Assembly: GCF_900100195.1 (NCBI RefSeq) | Contig: NZ_FNES01000005.1 | Location: 62,001-126,000, forward strand | Direction of reading: 5' to 3' | DNA length: 64,000 nucleotides | Origin: Billgrantia gudaonensis | Lineage (GTDB): Bacteria; Pseudomonadota; Gammaproteobacteria; Pseudomonadales; Halomonadaceae | Part shown: positions 7,579 through 17,540 of the stretch, piece by piece | Numbering within the stretch: the stretch's first letter is position 1 | Layout of the letters: each line of letters opens with the position of its first letter | The notes under the pieces: model-generated | Told to the model about the DNA's origin: nothing | Database searches by the model: none | Seen by the model: only the letters and a program-made list of their open reading frames with translations | Made by a program: the position numbers and the translations under genes

Positions 7579-10071
7579 TCAGAAATCGTCTTGGCCGACC
7601 CGCAACGGGGTGGCGCGATAGCCGGGAACGGTCTGTCCGAACTCGCTGCCGGCATCGCCGCCGACACCGCCCAACCCCTTGAACACGAAGCGCAGGAAGA
7701 ACCCGCGATCGGTGGTGTCGTCGGCGAGGCGGGCGGTGTCACCGTCTTCGACCCACTCACGCCACACTAGCTGCAGACCATAACAGCAGTCGTTCCACTG
7801 CACACCCGCCAGCTGCTCCAGCATTCGGTCGTTGGTGTTGTCATACGTCGCTTTGCCGATCAGCTCCAGCTGCGGCGACAGCTTCCACGCCGCCGAGAGA
7901 TCGAACTCTTCGCGGTCGAAATTGCGGAAGTCATCGTCGTCACGCTCGACCGAAGGATCGAACCCTTGGAGTTCCCAGCGGTAGCCGAGGTTCACCACAT
8001 GGCCTGCATCGGCACGGTACTGCACGTCGAACGACGCGCGTTCGGTGCGTTCGAGCTGATCGTCGTAGAGCCACTGCCAACGGGTGCGCCAGGCATCGGT
8101 GACCTGCCAATCGAGCCGCGCGACCAGCGGCGAGCGCTCCCGGGTGGCACGATGGTAGCGCTGGAAGTTGCCACCCTCTTCCGGGGACCTGGGCAGTACA
8201 TCGGGGTCGCCGGACGCTTCGTCGTTGCCCATGTCGATGTAGCGATCATCGAAGTAGAGTGCCTGACCCAGGCCCAGCGCCAGACGCTCGCGACCCGAGT
8301 CGTCCTCGAGCAGGCGCGAGTCGACGCCCAGCGACAGCCGATTGAGGTCGCCGACCCGATCGGCGCCGGTGAAGCGGTGCGGCGACCACAGCTGCCCCCA
8401 GGAGAAGGCGCGCTCGTTGGTGTCGAAATCGGGGAACTCGCGCTGGTCGCGGCCCGGCACGAAGGCGTAGTTGACCCGCGGCTCCAGGGTCTGGCGGTAA
8501 TCGCGTCCCCAGACGTCGAGCTCGCGCTCGAAAACCAGGCCGGCATCGATGGAGGTCACCGGCACCTGCCGGGTCAAGGACGTGTCGCGGTCGACGTCGC
8601 GCTGGCCATAGTCGAGATCGTAAGCGGTGGCCAGCCACTCCAGGCGCGGTTCGAAATGCCCCCAACTGGCGTCGAAACGCCAGCCGGCCGCCGGCGTCAG
8701 ATGCACGCGCGAGCCAACGGCCGACTCACGGTCATAGCGCTCGTTGCTCGGCAGCTCGGCCTCGTTCACGTCGCGCCAGAAGTAAGTGTAGTTGGAGCCC
8801 CACTGCTGATAGAAACCGCTCGGCTGCGACCAACGCGCGCTGGCGCTCAGGCTGGGCAGCCGATAGAAGGGCTTGTTGCGGTCGCGTAACGGGTCGTCGA
8901 GGCGCTGGAAGCCCTGGGCACGCGCTTCCAGCTGCCAGCGTTCGCCGCGGTGGTTCAGACGTGCCAAGCGCTGCATGTTGGAGGGGTCGTCGCCGAACAG
9001 GCTGCCGAAATCATCGAAATAGCGGCCGTCGCTGGCGGCGCCGTAGCGCAGGTCGTAGGTGTTGCGGGCATCGAAGCGGCCGCTGTGCCGGTAGTCGACG
9101 TACCAGCGCGACTCGCCCTCGTGCCGCCGCGAGGCGGCATCGGGGTCGCCGCCGCCGCCATCATCGTCGGCCAGATAGGCACCTTCGATCTGCCCCCGGT
9201 CCGAGGGAAGGAGATAGCGGTACTCGCCGCCCAGCAACAGGCCGCGGTCGCTGATCCAGCGCGGGGTGATGGTGGCGTCCTGGTTCGGCGCGATGTTCCA
9301 GTAGAAGGGTTGTGCGTAGTCGACGCCATCTCCCGAGGCCTGCAGCTCGGGCCACAGGAAGCCGGTCTGGCGGCGCTCGTCGATGGGAAAGCGCACCCAG
9401 GGCCAGTAGAAAACGGGTACCCGGCCCACTTCCAGACGCGCATGACGTGCCGTGCCGAACCCCTTTTCTCGATCCAGCACCAGGTCGCTGCTCACCAGCC
9501 GCCACAGGTCGTCGCCGGGGTCGCAGGTGGTGAAACTCGACGAGGTCAGCCGGTAGCGACCATCCTCCAGGCGCGCCAGGCGCAGCGCATCGCCGCGCAG
9601 GTGCTGCTCGTGAACCACGTAGTGGGCAGCGTCGACGCTGGCCGCATCGCTCACCAGCGACAACTCGGCCGCATCGCCACGCACCAGCAACCCCGGATCG
9701 CGCAGCGCCAGGGGGCCACTGGCGAGGGCCCGTTCCCGGTCGGATGGAACCCTGACGCGAGTCGCTTCCAGTTGGCTGTCACCGCGGCGCAGCACCACCT
9801 CGCCACGCAGGATCGTCTCACCGTCCTGGCCGTAGTCGGCACGTTCCGACTCGCTGCGCACACGCTCCGGGTCGTTCGCAGCGGGTATGCGGTACTCGGG
9901 CATGACGTAGCGCCCACGGCACAAGGCGCCGGCCGGCCGGTCGTCGCCCCACGGGCGGAAGTCCAGTTGCTCCGCCGGCAGCGGCTCGGGAGGTGCGGCA
10001 CCCGCCGGTACGCTGACCAGCCCAGCAGTCACCAGCCCGGCGAGGGCCATCCCTGAATGTCGCTTGCCCAT
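7579..10071 (-). CDS. lptD: LptD, LPS-assembly outer-membrane protein
   Basis: LptD forms, with LptE, the outer-membrane pore that inserts lipopolysaccharide in the outer leaflet. After a signal peptide ending near AGAAP, the N-terminal beta-jellyroll (OstA-like) domain covers roughly residues 60-200, followed by a long beta-barrel region rich in aromatic/charged alternation. Four cysteines match the disulfide-forming set: one near residue 51, one near 183 (SFTTCDPGD) and the adjacent pair near 762-763 (NDCCYGL). I chose the ATG at 10071; an in-frame TTG seven codons upstream is unlikely. It heads the lptD-surA-pdxA operon and is divergent from amgK. Confidence 0.94.
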   Translation of the reverse strand: MGKRHSGMALAGLVTAGLVSVPAGAAPPEPLPAEQLDFRPWGDDRPAGALCRGRYVMPEYRIPAANDPERVRSESERADYGQDGETILRGEVVLRRGDSQLEATRVRVPSDRERALASGPLALRDPGLLVRGDAAELSLVSDAASVDAAHYVVHEQHLRGDALRLARLEDGRYRLTSSSFTTCDPGDDLWRLVSSDLVLDREKGFGTARHARLEVGRVPVFYWPWVRFPIDERRQTGFLWPELQASGDGVDYAQPFYWNIAPNQDATITPRWISDRGLLLGGEYRYLLPSDRGQIEGAYLADDDGGGGDPDAASRRHEGESRWYVDYRHSGRFDARNTYDLRYGAASDGRYFDDFGSLFGDDPSNMQRLARLNHRGERWQLEARAQGFQRLDDPLRDRNKPFYRLPSLSASARWSQPSGFYQQWGSNYTYFWRDVNEAELPSNERYDRESAVGSRVHLTPAAGWRFDASWGHFEPRLEWLATAYDLDYGQRDVDRDTSLTRQVPVTSIDAGLVFERELDVWGRDYRQTLEPRVNYAFVPGRDQREFPDFDTNERAFSWGQLWSPHRFTGADRVGDLNRLSLGVDSRLLEDDSGRERLALGLGQALYFDDRYIDMGNDEASGDPDVLPRSPEEGGNFQRYHRATRERSPLVARLDWQVTDAWRTRWQWLYDDQLERTERASFDVQYRADAGHVVNLGYRWELQGFDPSVERDDDDFRNFDREEFDLSAAWKLSPQLELIGKATYDNTNDRMLEQLAGVQWNDCCYGLQLVWREWVEDGDTARLADDTTDRGFFLRFVFKGLGGVGGDAGSEFGQTVPGYRATPLRVGQDDF

Positions 10072-10103
10072 GGTCCTCGGTGTCCTTGGCAAAGAGAATC
10101 GGT

Positions 10104-10109
10104 ATTATA
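10104..10109 (-). promoter_or_regulatory. Probable -10 element of the lptD operon
   Basis: A perfect TATAAT on the minus strand, 33 bases before the lptD ATG, lies in the lptD-amgK divergent gap. The -35 position (CATGCG at 17 bases) is poor. A short 5' leader of about 25 bases would result. Confidence 0.45.
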
Positions 10110-10206
10110 CAGGCCGAACCGCCCATCGCATGCGCCGCACCCGCGGCTCAGCATGCGTTGGCCCGCCACGAGCGTCAACCGGCCGGCCCATCCAACAGGA
10201 GCCTGA

Positions 10207-11912
<1,706 letters not shown>

Positions 11913-11976
11913 GCCACGCCGCGCCAGCTGCTATGCTGGCCGCCTGCGTTTTCACCACGACTCGAGGAAACCCGCC

Positions 11977-12396
11977 ATGCAAGCCACTGTGAAATGGACC
12001 GACGGCCGCCAGTTCGTCGCCGAATCGGGAAGCGGCCACAGCGTGGTCATCGACGGGCCGCCCGACCACGGCGGCCGCAACACCGGCCCGCGCCCCATGG
12101 AGATGCTGCTGATGGGCATGGGCGCCTGCACCGCCTTCGACGTGATGGAGATCCTCGAGAAGTCCCGCGCTCCGGTCAGCGACTGCGTGGCCCACATCGA
12201 GGCCGAGCGCGCCGATGCCGTACCGGCGGTGTTCACTCGGATACACGTCCACTTCACGGTCAGCGGCAACGGGCTCAAGGAGAAACAGGTGCAGCGCGCC
12301 GTGGAACTCTCTGCCGACAAGTACTGCAGCGCCTCGATCATGCTCGCCCAGGGTGGCGTGGAAATCAGCCACTCGTTCTCCATCGTCGACGCCTGA
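11977..12396 (+). CDS. OsmC/YhfA-family protein
   Basis: A 139-residue OsmC-like protein; relatives are thiol peroxidases or redox proteins of uncertain substrate. The motif RPMEMLLMGMGACTAFDVMEIL carries the first conserved cysteine and SADKYCSASIML the second, as in YhfA-type members. The ATG at 11977 has GAGGAAA six bases upstream; the frame is open further 5' but without homology. It follows murU by 64 bases and converges on the HIT protein gene. Function beyond family membership is unknown. Confidence 0.87.
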   Translation: MQATVKWTDGRQFVAESGSGHSVVIDGPPDHGGRNTGPRPMEMLLMGMGACTAFDVMEILEKSRAPVSDCVAHIEAERADAVPAVFTRIHVHFTVSGNGLKEKQVQRAVELSADKYCSASIMLAQGGVEISHSFSIVDA

Positions 12397-12437
12397 CTGC
12401 ACTAGCCGTCTGTCCGGACAGGCAAAGCCGACCGAGA

Positions 12438-12466
12438 CCCAGGTGCGCCATGCAGCGACACCTGGG
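12438..12466 (+). terminator. Inverted repeat between convergent osmC-like and HIT genes
   Basis: CCCAGGTG pairs perfectly with CACCTGGG around a 13-base loop. There is no T-run on either strand, so it is a candidate bidirectional 3' structure only. Confidence 0.35.
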
Positions 12467-12521
12467 ATGCATCCGATGCGCCGAACGCCGCAATTCGCGC
12501 GGTTGCCCGCAGAGATGCCGA

Positions 12522-12869
12522 CTACCCAGCCGGCCAGGTAAAGCGTCGGCCGCCCATCAGATGCATGTGTATATGATAGACGGTCTGACCGCCCTGTTCA
12601 TTGCAGTTCATCACCACCCGGTAGCCGTCGTCGGCGAAGCCTCTCTCCCTGGCCAGTTGGGCTGCAACCTGGGGCAGCCGTCCCACCAGGGCGCGGTCTT
12701 CGTCGGCGATGTCGTTGAGAGTGGCGATGTGGCGCTTGGGAATGATCAGGATGTGGGTGGGCGCCTGGGGGTTGATGTCGTTGAAGGCCAGCACCTCGTC
12801 GTCTTCGAAGACGATGTCGGCAGGAATGTCGCGATTGATGATCTTGCAGAACAGGCAATCCATGGTCAT
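12522..12869 (-). CDS. HIT-family purine nucleoside phosphoramidase (HinT-like)
   Basis: A 115-residue histidine triad protein. It opens with DCLFCKIINRDIPADIVFEDDEVLAF, has the middle segment THILIIPKRHIATLND and ends with the catalytic triad TVYHIHMHLMGGR. HinT members hydrolyse nucleoside 5'-phosphoramidates and aminoacyl-AMP. Start choice is between the ATG at 12869 (four bases after GGAG) and 12863 (ten bases); the second gives the more usual MDCLFCKI beginning. It converges on the OsmC-like gene. Confidence 0.92.
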   Translation of the reverse strand: MTMDCLFCKIINRDIPADIVFEDDEVLAFNDINPQAPTHILIIPKRHIATLNDIADEDRALVGRLPQVAAQLARERGFADDGYRVVMNCNEQGGQTVYHIHMHLMGGRRFTWPAG

Positions 12870-12900
12870 CGATCTCCGTGGCGTGGTTCGAATGAGCGGT

Positions 12901-13773
12901 TCAGCGGAAACGGCGCTGGGCGAGCAGGTGGCGCACCAGCGGCGCGATGATCAGTTCGATGGCCAGCGGCATGCGCGAGCCCGGCACCACCAGGGTATGC
13001 GGGCGACTCATGAAGGCATCCTGGATCATTGCCAGCAGCCAGGGGAAGTCCACCGTGGAGGGATCGCGGAAACGAATCACCACGAAGGATTCGGCGTCGG
13101 TGGGAATGTCCTGCACCTCGAAGGGGTTGGAGGTGTCCACGGTGGGCACGCGCTGGAAATTGATGTGTGTCCGCGAGAACTGCGGCTGAATGTAGCGCAC
13201 GTAGTCGTCCATGCGGCCCAGGATGGTGTCGATCACCGCTTCCTGGGAGTAGCCGCGCAGCTTGGTGTCGCGGTCGATCTTCTGTATCCACTCCAGATTC
13301 ATGGTCGGCGCCACGCCGATCAGCAGGTCGACGTGACGGGCGATGTCGTGATCGGTGGTGACCAGCCCGCCGTGCAATCCTTCGTAGAAGAGCAGATCGG
13401 TACCGCAGGGCAGCGCTTGCCACTCGGTGAAGGTACCGACCTGATAGCCGGCCTCGATCATCTGCTTGTCTTCGGCATGGATGTAGTGGCGATAGGTACC
13501 GGTTCCATGCTCGCCGTACTCCTGAAACAGCGTCTCGAGGCGATCGAGCAGATTGGCCTCCACGGCGAAGTGCGAGAGCTCATCCTTGCGTTCGGGTTCT
13601 TCGCGGAAGATGCGCGCCAGCTCGTCGCGCGTGTAGCGGTGGAAGGCATCGCCGTCGACGTAGGCGGCGTGCACGTCCTCACGGGCGAACATGCGCTCGA
13701 AGGTACGCTTCACCGTGGTGGTGCCGGCCCCCGAGGAGCCGGTCACCGCAATGACCGGATACTCGCGGGACAT
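12901..13773 (-). CDS. prkB: Orphan phosphoribulokinase-family kinase (PrkB type)
   Basis: A P-loop kinase of the phosphoribulokinase/uridine kinase family, 290 residues. Walker A is ITGSSGAGTTTV-like (VTGSSGAGTTTVKRTF near residue 10); other family segments are VDGDAFHRYTRDEL, LLFYEGLHGG and RKDELSHFAVEANL. The size and residues match the PrkB group found in heterotrophic gammaproteobacteria near crp, not Calvin-cycle enzymes embedded with RuBisCO. No RuBisCO or other Calvin gene is in the window, so the in vivo substrate is open. It shares one base with the upstream thioesterase stop (TGATG). Confidence 0.88.
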   Translation of the reverse strand: MSREYPVIAVTGSSGAGTTTVKRTFERMFAREDVHAAYVDGDAFHRYTRDELARIFREEPERKDELSHFAVEANLLDRLETLFQEYGEHGTGTYRHYIHAEDKQMIEAGYQVGTFTEWQALPCGTDLLFYEGLHGGLVTTDHDIARHVDLLIGVAPTMNLEWIQKIDRDTKLRGYSQEAVIDTILGRMDDYVRYIQPQFSRTHINFQRVPTVDTSNPFEVQDIPTDAESFVVIRFRDPSTVDFPWLLAMIQDAFMSRPHTLVVPGSRMPLAIELIIAPLVRHLLAQRRFR

Positions 13774-14213
13774 CAGGCGGCTCCTGCCTGCACGAGGGCA
13801 TCGCGCACGCTCGCCGGCACCGCGGCGGGCCGCCCGTTCGCCGGGTCGAGCAGCACCAGGTTGAGCCGCGCCGTGGCCACCAGCCGGTCGTCATCCGCGT
13901 GGCGCAGGCGCTGGTAGACGGTGAGCGCCTTGCCCTCGGGCGGACGCACGGCGGTCTCCGCCATCAGCGCATCGGGCCAGCGCGCCTCGGCCTGGTACTG
14001 CACGGCGAGGTCGGCGACCACGCTGGCGCAGCCGCCCAGGTCCCATTCGACGAGGCCTAGCGATGCCAATGCCGCCACGCGCGCCTCATGGAGCAGCGAC
14101 ACCAGGGCGTCGTGCCCCAGGTGGCGGCCGTAGTTCATGTCGGTGATGCGCACCGCCAGCGTGTGGCGGTGGATGATCGCCTCGTCAGGGAAGTCCAGTC
14201 TGATGCGCTCCAT
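13773..14213 (-). CDS. Hotdog-fold acyl-CoA thioesterase (4HBT family)
   Basis: A 146-residue single-domain hotdog protein. The segment RITDMNYGRHLGHDALVSLLHEAR is typical of 4HBT thioesterases, where the residue after the N-G turn faces the thioester. I chose the ATG at 14213 because AGGAGG lies eight bases upstream and homology starts there. The substrate cannot be read from sequence. It is transcribed after purD and is tightly coupled to prkB; the same pairing could mean a shared but undefined role. Confidence 0.83.
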   Translation of the reverse strand: MERIRLDFPDEAIIHRHTLAVRITDMNYGRHLGHDALVSLLHEARVAALASLGLVEWDLGGCASVVADLAVQYQAEARWPDALMAETAVRPPEGKALTVYQRLRHADDDRLVATARLNLVLLDPANGRPAAVPASVRDALVQAGAA

Positions 14214-14231
14214 GCTGACGCCTCCTCTTGT

Positions 14232-14259
14232 CGTTCGCGGATCGCGGGGCGCGGGGCGA
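14232..14259 (-). repeat. Period-seven repeat directly after the purD stop
   Basis: Reading on from the purD TGA: TCGCCCC, GCGCCCC, GCGATCC, GCGAACG. Units share a GCG start every seven bases but are degenerate, and the sequence differs from the other arrays. It abuts the stop codon like the tsaD, rlmB and prkA arrays. Chance GC-rich periodicity is possible. Confidence 0.45.
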
Positions 14260-15552
14260 TCAGCCGGCCCGGCGCTCCCGGGCGATGGCGCGGAACGCGA
14301 TGTCGCGACGATACTCGACATCGGGCCAGTGGATCGCCGCCACGCCGCGATAGGCGAGGTCGCGCGCCGCGCTGACGCCTTCGCCGAGCGCGGTGACGCA
14401 CAGCACCCGACCGCCGGCGGTGACGACCCGGCCATCCCGTTCGGCGGTGCCGGCATGGAAGACCTGGCAGCCGGTGTCCTCGGCAGCGTCGAGCCCGTGG
14501 ATGGCATCGCCCTTGCGGTAGCTGCCCGGATAGCCGCCGGCAGCCATGACCACGCCCACGGCGGCACGCGGGTCCCAGTCGCAGGTATGGCCGGCCAGCT
14601 CGCCCCGTGCCCCGGCCAGACACAGCGCGGCGAGGTCCGACCGGAGACGCAACAGTATCGGCTGAGTCTCGGGGTCACCGAAGCGGCAGTTGAACTCGAT
14701 CACCTTGGGGTTGCCCTCGGCGTCGATCATCAAGCCGGCATACAGGAAGCCGGTATAGGGATACCCCTCCGCCGCCATGCCTTGCACCGTGGGCTGGATG
14801 ACGCGCTGCATGATGCGCTCATGCACCGCTTCGGTGACCACCGGCGCCGGCGAATAGGCGCCCATGCCCCCGGTGTTGGGGCCGGCATCGCCATCGTAGG
14901 CGCGCTTGTGGTCCTGACTGGTGGCCAGCGGCAGTACCGTCTCGCCGTCGACCATGACGATGAAACTCGCCTCTTCCCCGTCGAGGAATTCCTCGATCAC
15001 CACCCGCGCCCCGGCATCGCCGAAGGCGTTGGCTTCGAGCATGTCGCGCACCGCCGCCTCGGCCTCGGCCAGGGTTTCGGCGACGATCACGCCCTTGCCC
15101 GCAGCCAGCCCATCGGCCTTGATGACGATGGGCGCCCCCTGCTCGGCGAGGTACTCGAGCGCCGGAGCCACCGCAGTGAAGGTGCGGTACTCGGCGGTGG
15201 GAATGGCGTGGCGGGCCAGGAAGTCCTTGGAAAAGGACTTGGACCCTTCGAGCTGGGCGGCACCCGCGGTCGGGCCGAAGGCGGTCAGTCCCGCGGCGCG
15301 GAAGCGATCGACCACGCCGGCCACCAGCGGCGCCTCGGGGCCGACCACGGTCAGGGCCACATCACGCTCGCGGGCGAAGGCCACCAGGCCATCGAGATCG
15401 GCGACATCGATGGCAACGTTCTCCACGCCCGCCTCGTGGGCGGTACCGGCATTGCCGGGGGCCACGAAGACGCGGTCGACGCGCGGCGACCGCGCGATCT
15501 TCCAGGCCAGGGCATGTTCGCGGCCACCGCCGCCGATGATCAGCACCTTCAT
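14260..15552 (-). CDS. purD: PurD, phosphoribosylamine-glycine ligase
   Basis: PurD (GAR synthetase) joins glycine to 5-phosphoribosylamine with ATP in purine synthesis. The 430 residues contain the ATP-grasp features KVLIIGGGGREHALAWK at the start, PIVIKADGLAAGKGVIVA, the purine-synthetase signature FNCRFGDPETQ and GPNTGGMGAYSPAP. No purH, its usual partner, is adjacent; the upstream neighbour is phaR. Length and motifs are normal. Confidence 0.97.
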   Translation of the reverse strand: MKVLIIGGGGREHALAWKIARSPRVDRVFVAPGNAGTAHEAGVENVAIDVADLDGLVAFARERDVALTVVGPEAPLVAGVVDRFRAAGLTAFGPTAGAAQLEGSKSFSKDFLARHAIPTAEYRTFTAVAPALEYLAEQGAPIVIKADGLAAGKGVIVAETLAEAEAAVRDMLEANAFGDAGARVVIEEFLDGEEASFIVMVDGETVLPLATSQDHKRAYDGDAGPNTGGMGAYSPAPVVTEAVHERIMQRVIQPTVQGMAAEGYPYTGFLYAGLMIDAEGNPKVIEFNCRFGDPETQPILLRLRSDLAALCLAGARGELAGHTCDWDPRAAVGVVMAAGGYPGSYRKGDAIHGLDAAEDTGCQVFHAGTAERDGRVVTAGGRVLCVTALGEGVSAARDLAYRGVAAIHWPDVEYRRDIAFRAIARERRAG

Positions 15553-15622
15553 TCATTCAACCCTTTGGCATCTCGTCACGTCGCGGCATTATGTCAGAAA
15601 GCGCTGGGCAACGCCGCTTGCC

Positions 15623-16096
15623 TCACGACGTCTTGTCGTCTTCCTTGCCATCGCCTTGGCCCTTGCCGTTGGCGGCCTGGCCGATGGTCTGCTGCCAGAA
15701 GCGCATGTTCTCTTCGGCCAGCTCGCGCATCAGCTCCATGGGCGAGTGGCGCATGGCCTGCTGCCATTGGTCCTGCATGTGCTTCTGCTGCTCGAGCATC
15801 AGTTGCGTGCCCTGCTCGAGATAGCGGGCCAGCGGCAGTGGCTGGGCCATGTCGTAGACGCGGATGAACTGCGCCAGCAGGTCGTTGGAAAAGACCTGCG
15901 ATTCGCCGTCGGCCTGCTCCTGCTCGATGATGATCGACAGCAGGATGGTGCGGGTCAGATCCTCGCCGCTCTTGGCGTCCTCGACGCGGAAAGGGATTTC
16001 ATCGAGAATCAGGCGGCGCAGATCCTCGAGGGTCACATAGCGGCTCTGTTCCGTATCGTAGAGCCGACGGTTGGCATACTTGCGAATCACGCGCAC
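15623..16096 (-). CDS. phaR: PhaR, polyhydroxyalkanoate synthesis repressor
   Basis: PhaR binds DNA and PHA granules and represses phasin and synthesis genes until polymer accumulates. The N-terminal DNA-binding domain is unmistakable (VIRKYANRRLYDTEQSRYVTLEDL), followed by the accumulation-associated region around FSNDLLAQFIRVY and a glutamine/methionine-rich amphipathic tail. The start is GTG at 16096 behind AAGGAG. No pha synthase or phasin gene lies in the window. Halomonads are well known PHA producers, which fits. Confidence 0.92.
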   Translation of the reverse strand: MRVIRKYANRRLYDTEQSRYVTLEDLRRLILDEIPFRVEDAKSGEDLTRTILLSIIIEQEQADGESQVFSNDLLAQFIRVYDMAQPLPLARYLEQGTQLMLEQQKHMQDQWQQAMRHSPMELMRELAEENMRFWQQTIGQAANGKGQGDGKEDDKTS

Positions 16097-16191
16097 GGCG
16101 TTTCTCCTTGTCGTGGCTGGCGGGCGCTCGTCATGCCGCTATTGTGCACCGCCCCACCGCCCATGCAAATCCAAGCCTTTCACGAGAGCCG

Positions 16192-16905
16192 ATGAACCTG
16201 ATACTGCTTGCTCCCGACGACCTCGTCACCCCCGGATTGGCCCGAGTGCGAAACCCTCGTCGCCTGCGCCACCTGAACGAGGTGCATCGCGCTCGCCCGG
16301 GCGACCGCTTGACGGTGGGCGTCGAGGGCGGCGGCATCGGCCACGGCGAACTGCTCTCCCTCGACGCCCACGAGGCACGCTTCGCCCTGGACGCCCTGGA
16401 CCAGGCCTCTCCGCCGCCGCTGCCGGTGCACCTGGTGCTGGCACTACCGCGACCTCGCATGCTGGCGAGAACCCTGGAGCACGTCACCGCGCTGGGCGTG
16501 AAGGAACTCACCCTACTCAACACCCGGCGCGTAGAGAAGAGCTACTGGCAGTCGCCGGAGCTCACTGCCGACAAGATCCACGCGCATCTGGTGCTGGGCC
16601 TGGAACAGGCTCGCGACACCGCAATGCCGAAGGTCACCCTGGCCAAGGGTTTTCGCCCCTTCGTCGAGGACGAACTGCCCGGCCTGCTCGACGACCGTCG
16701 CGGCCTGTTCGCTCACCCCGGCATGCCGACCGAATGCCCACGCGGGATTCACGAACCGACCCTGCTGCTGGTCGGGCCGGAAGGCGGTTTCATTCCCTGG
16801 GAGGTGGAACGGCTGCAGGCCGCGGGCTGCCAGGGCATTCACCTGGGGCCGCGCATCCTGCGCGTGGAGACGGCAGTCACCGCCCTGCTGGCACGCCTCT
16901 TCTAG
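16192..16905 (+). CDS. rsmE: RsmE, 16S rRNA m3U1498 methyltransferase
   Basis: A SPOUT-class methyltransferase of 237 residues that methylates U1498 of 16S rRNA. The N-terminal PUA-like part includes the conserved RHLNEVHRARPGDRLTV; the knotted C-terminal SAM site shows LLVGPEGGFIPWEVE and LGPRILRVETAVTALLA. The ATG at 16192 matches where homology begins. It is divergent from phaR and converges on the protease gene, standing alone. Confidence 0.95.
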   Translation: MNLILLAPDDLVTPGLARVRNPRRLRHLNEVHRARPGDRLTVGVEGGGIGHGELLSLDAHEARFALDALDQASPPPLPVHLVLALPRPRMLARTLEHVTALGVKELTLLNTRRVEKSYWQSPELTADKIHAHLVLGLEQARDTAMPKVTLAKGFRPFVEDELPGLLDDRRGLFAHPGMPTECPRGIHEPTLLLVGPEGGFIPWEVERLQAAGCQGIHLGPRILRVETAVTALLARLF

Positions 16906-16945
16906 CGGACTGCCGGACTCAACGCCGGTCGACTCCGACGCACGG

Positions 16946-17521
16946 CTAGCTCTCTTCGGTCTTCCCGCCGTCAGGTGGGGCTTCCTCGTCGGGGTCATGC
17001 TCCACCAGTTCAGCATCCTCGCCGCAGTCGGGCTCGGTCAGAAAGGTCTCGGTCACGTCGAGCAGCCCCAGATGCCCGATGGTACGGCGCCCGAGCAGCA
17101 TCGGGTAATTCATGCCCCCCCTGTCGCGCAGGCTGAATTGCTCTTCGTAGATCGTGTCGCCCAGGCATACCTCGAGCAGGACCACCGGACGGCGATCGCT
17201 GCCACCGGCGCCGATCAGCTTCAAACGGCGGTAGACCGGTCGTTCCAGCGTTTTGGAGAAGGTCTCGCCGCTCGCCTCGTCCTCGAGCTCCAGGCGGAAT
17301 CGCACCCAGCGCTCGCCATCCTTGTCGAAGCGCTCGATGTCCTGGGCATCCAGGGAGGAGGTCAGAGCGCCGCTATCGAGCTTGGCCTTCACCTCGACGC
17401 CCCAAGGTTCGAGCGTCGCCTTCTCCACCCAGCCGAAAACCTTTGCCTCGCCTTGGGCACCACCCGCAGCGAGCGCCAGCAGTGCCGCGGCCAGTGCCGC
17501 TACCAGGCTGCGTTGTCTCAT
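16946..17521 (-). CDS. Secreted retropepsin-like (putative ATP-dependent zinc) protease
   Basis: A 191-residue protein of the Zn_protease/RimK-associated family, which has an aspartic-retropepsin-like fold. After a clear signal peptide the core reads VEVKAKLDSGALTSSLDA (the D-S/T-G active-site motif) and ends in MNYPMLLGRRTIGHLG. The C-terminus is very acidic (DEEAPPDGGKTEES). The start at 17521 has AGGAGA six bases upstream. The target is unknown; the family name 'ATP-dependent zinc protease' is historical. It lies 19 bases after the MltB-type gene, so the two are probably co-transcribed, both acting outside the cytoplasm. Confidence 0.82.
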   Translation of the reverse strand: MRQRSLVAALAAALLALAAGGAQGEAKVFGWVEKATLEPWGVEVKAKLDSGALTSSLDAQDIERFDKDGERWVRFRLELEDEASGETFSKTLERPVYRRLKLIGAGGSDRRPVVLLEVCLGDTIYEEQFSLRDRGGMNYPMLLGRRTIGHLGLLDVTETFLTEPDCGEDAELVEHDPDEEAPPDGGKTEES

Positions 17522-17540
17522 CCACGTTCTCCTCATCGTG

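Noticed and set aside
12901..13773. Calvin-cycle phosphoribulokinase implying autotrophy
   Set aside because: The protein matches the PrkB type of heterotrophs and no RuBisCO or other Calvin gene is in the window.
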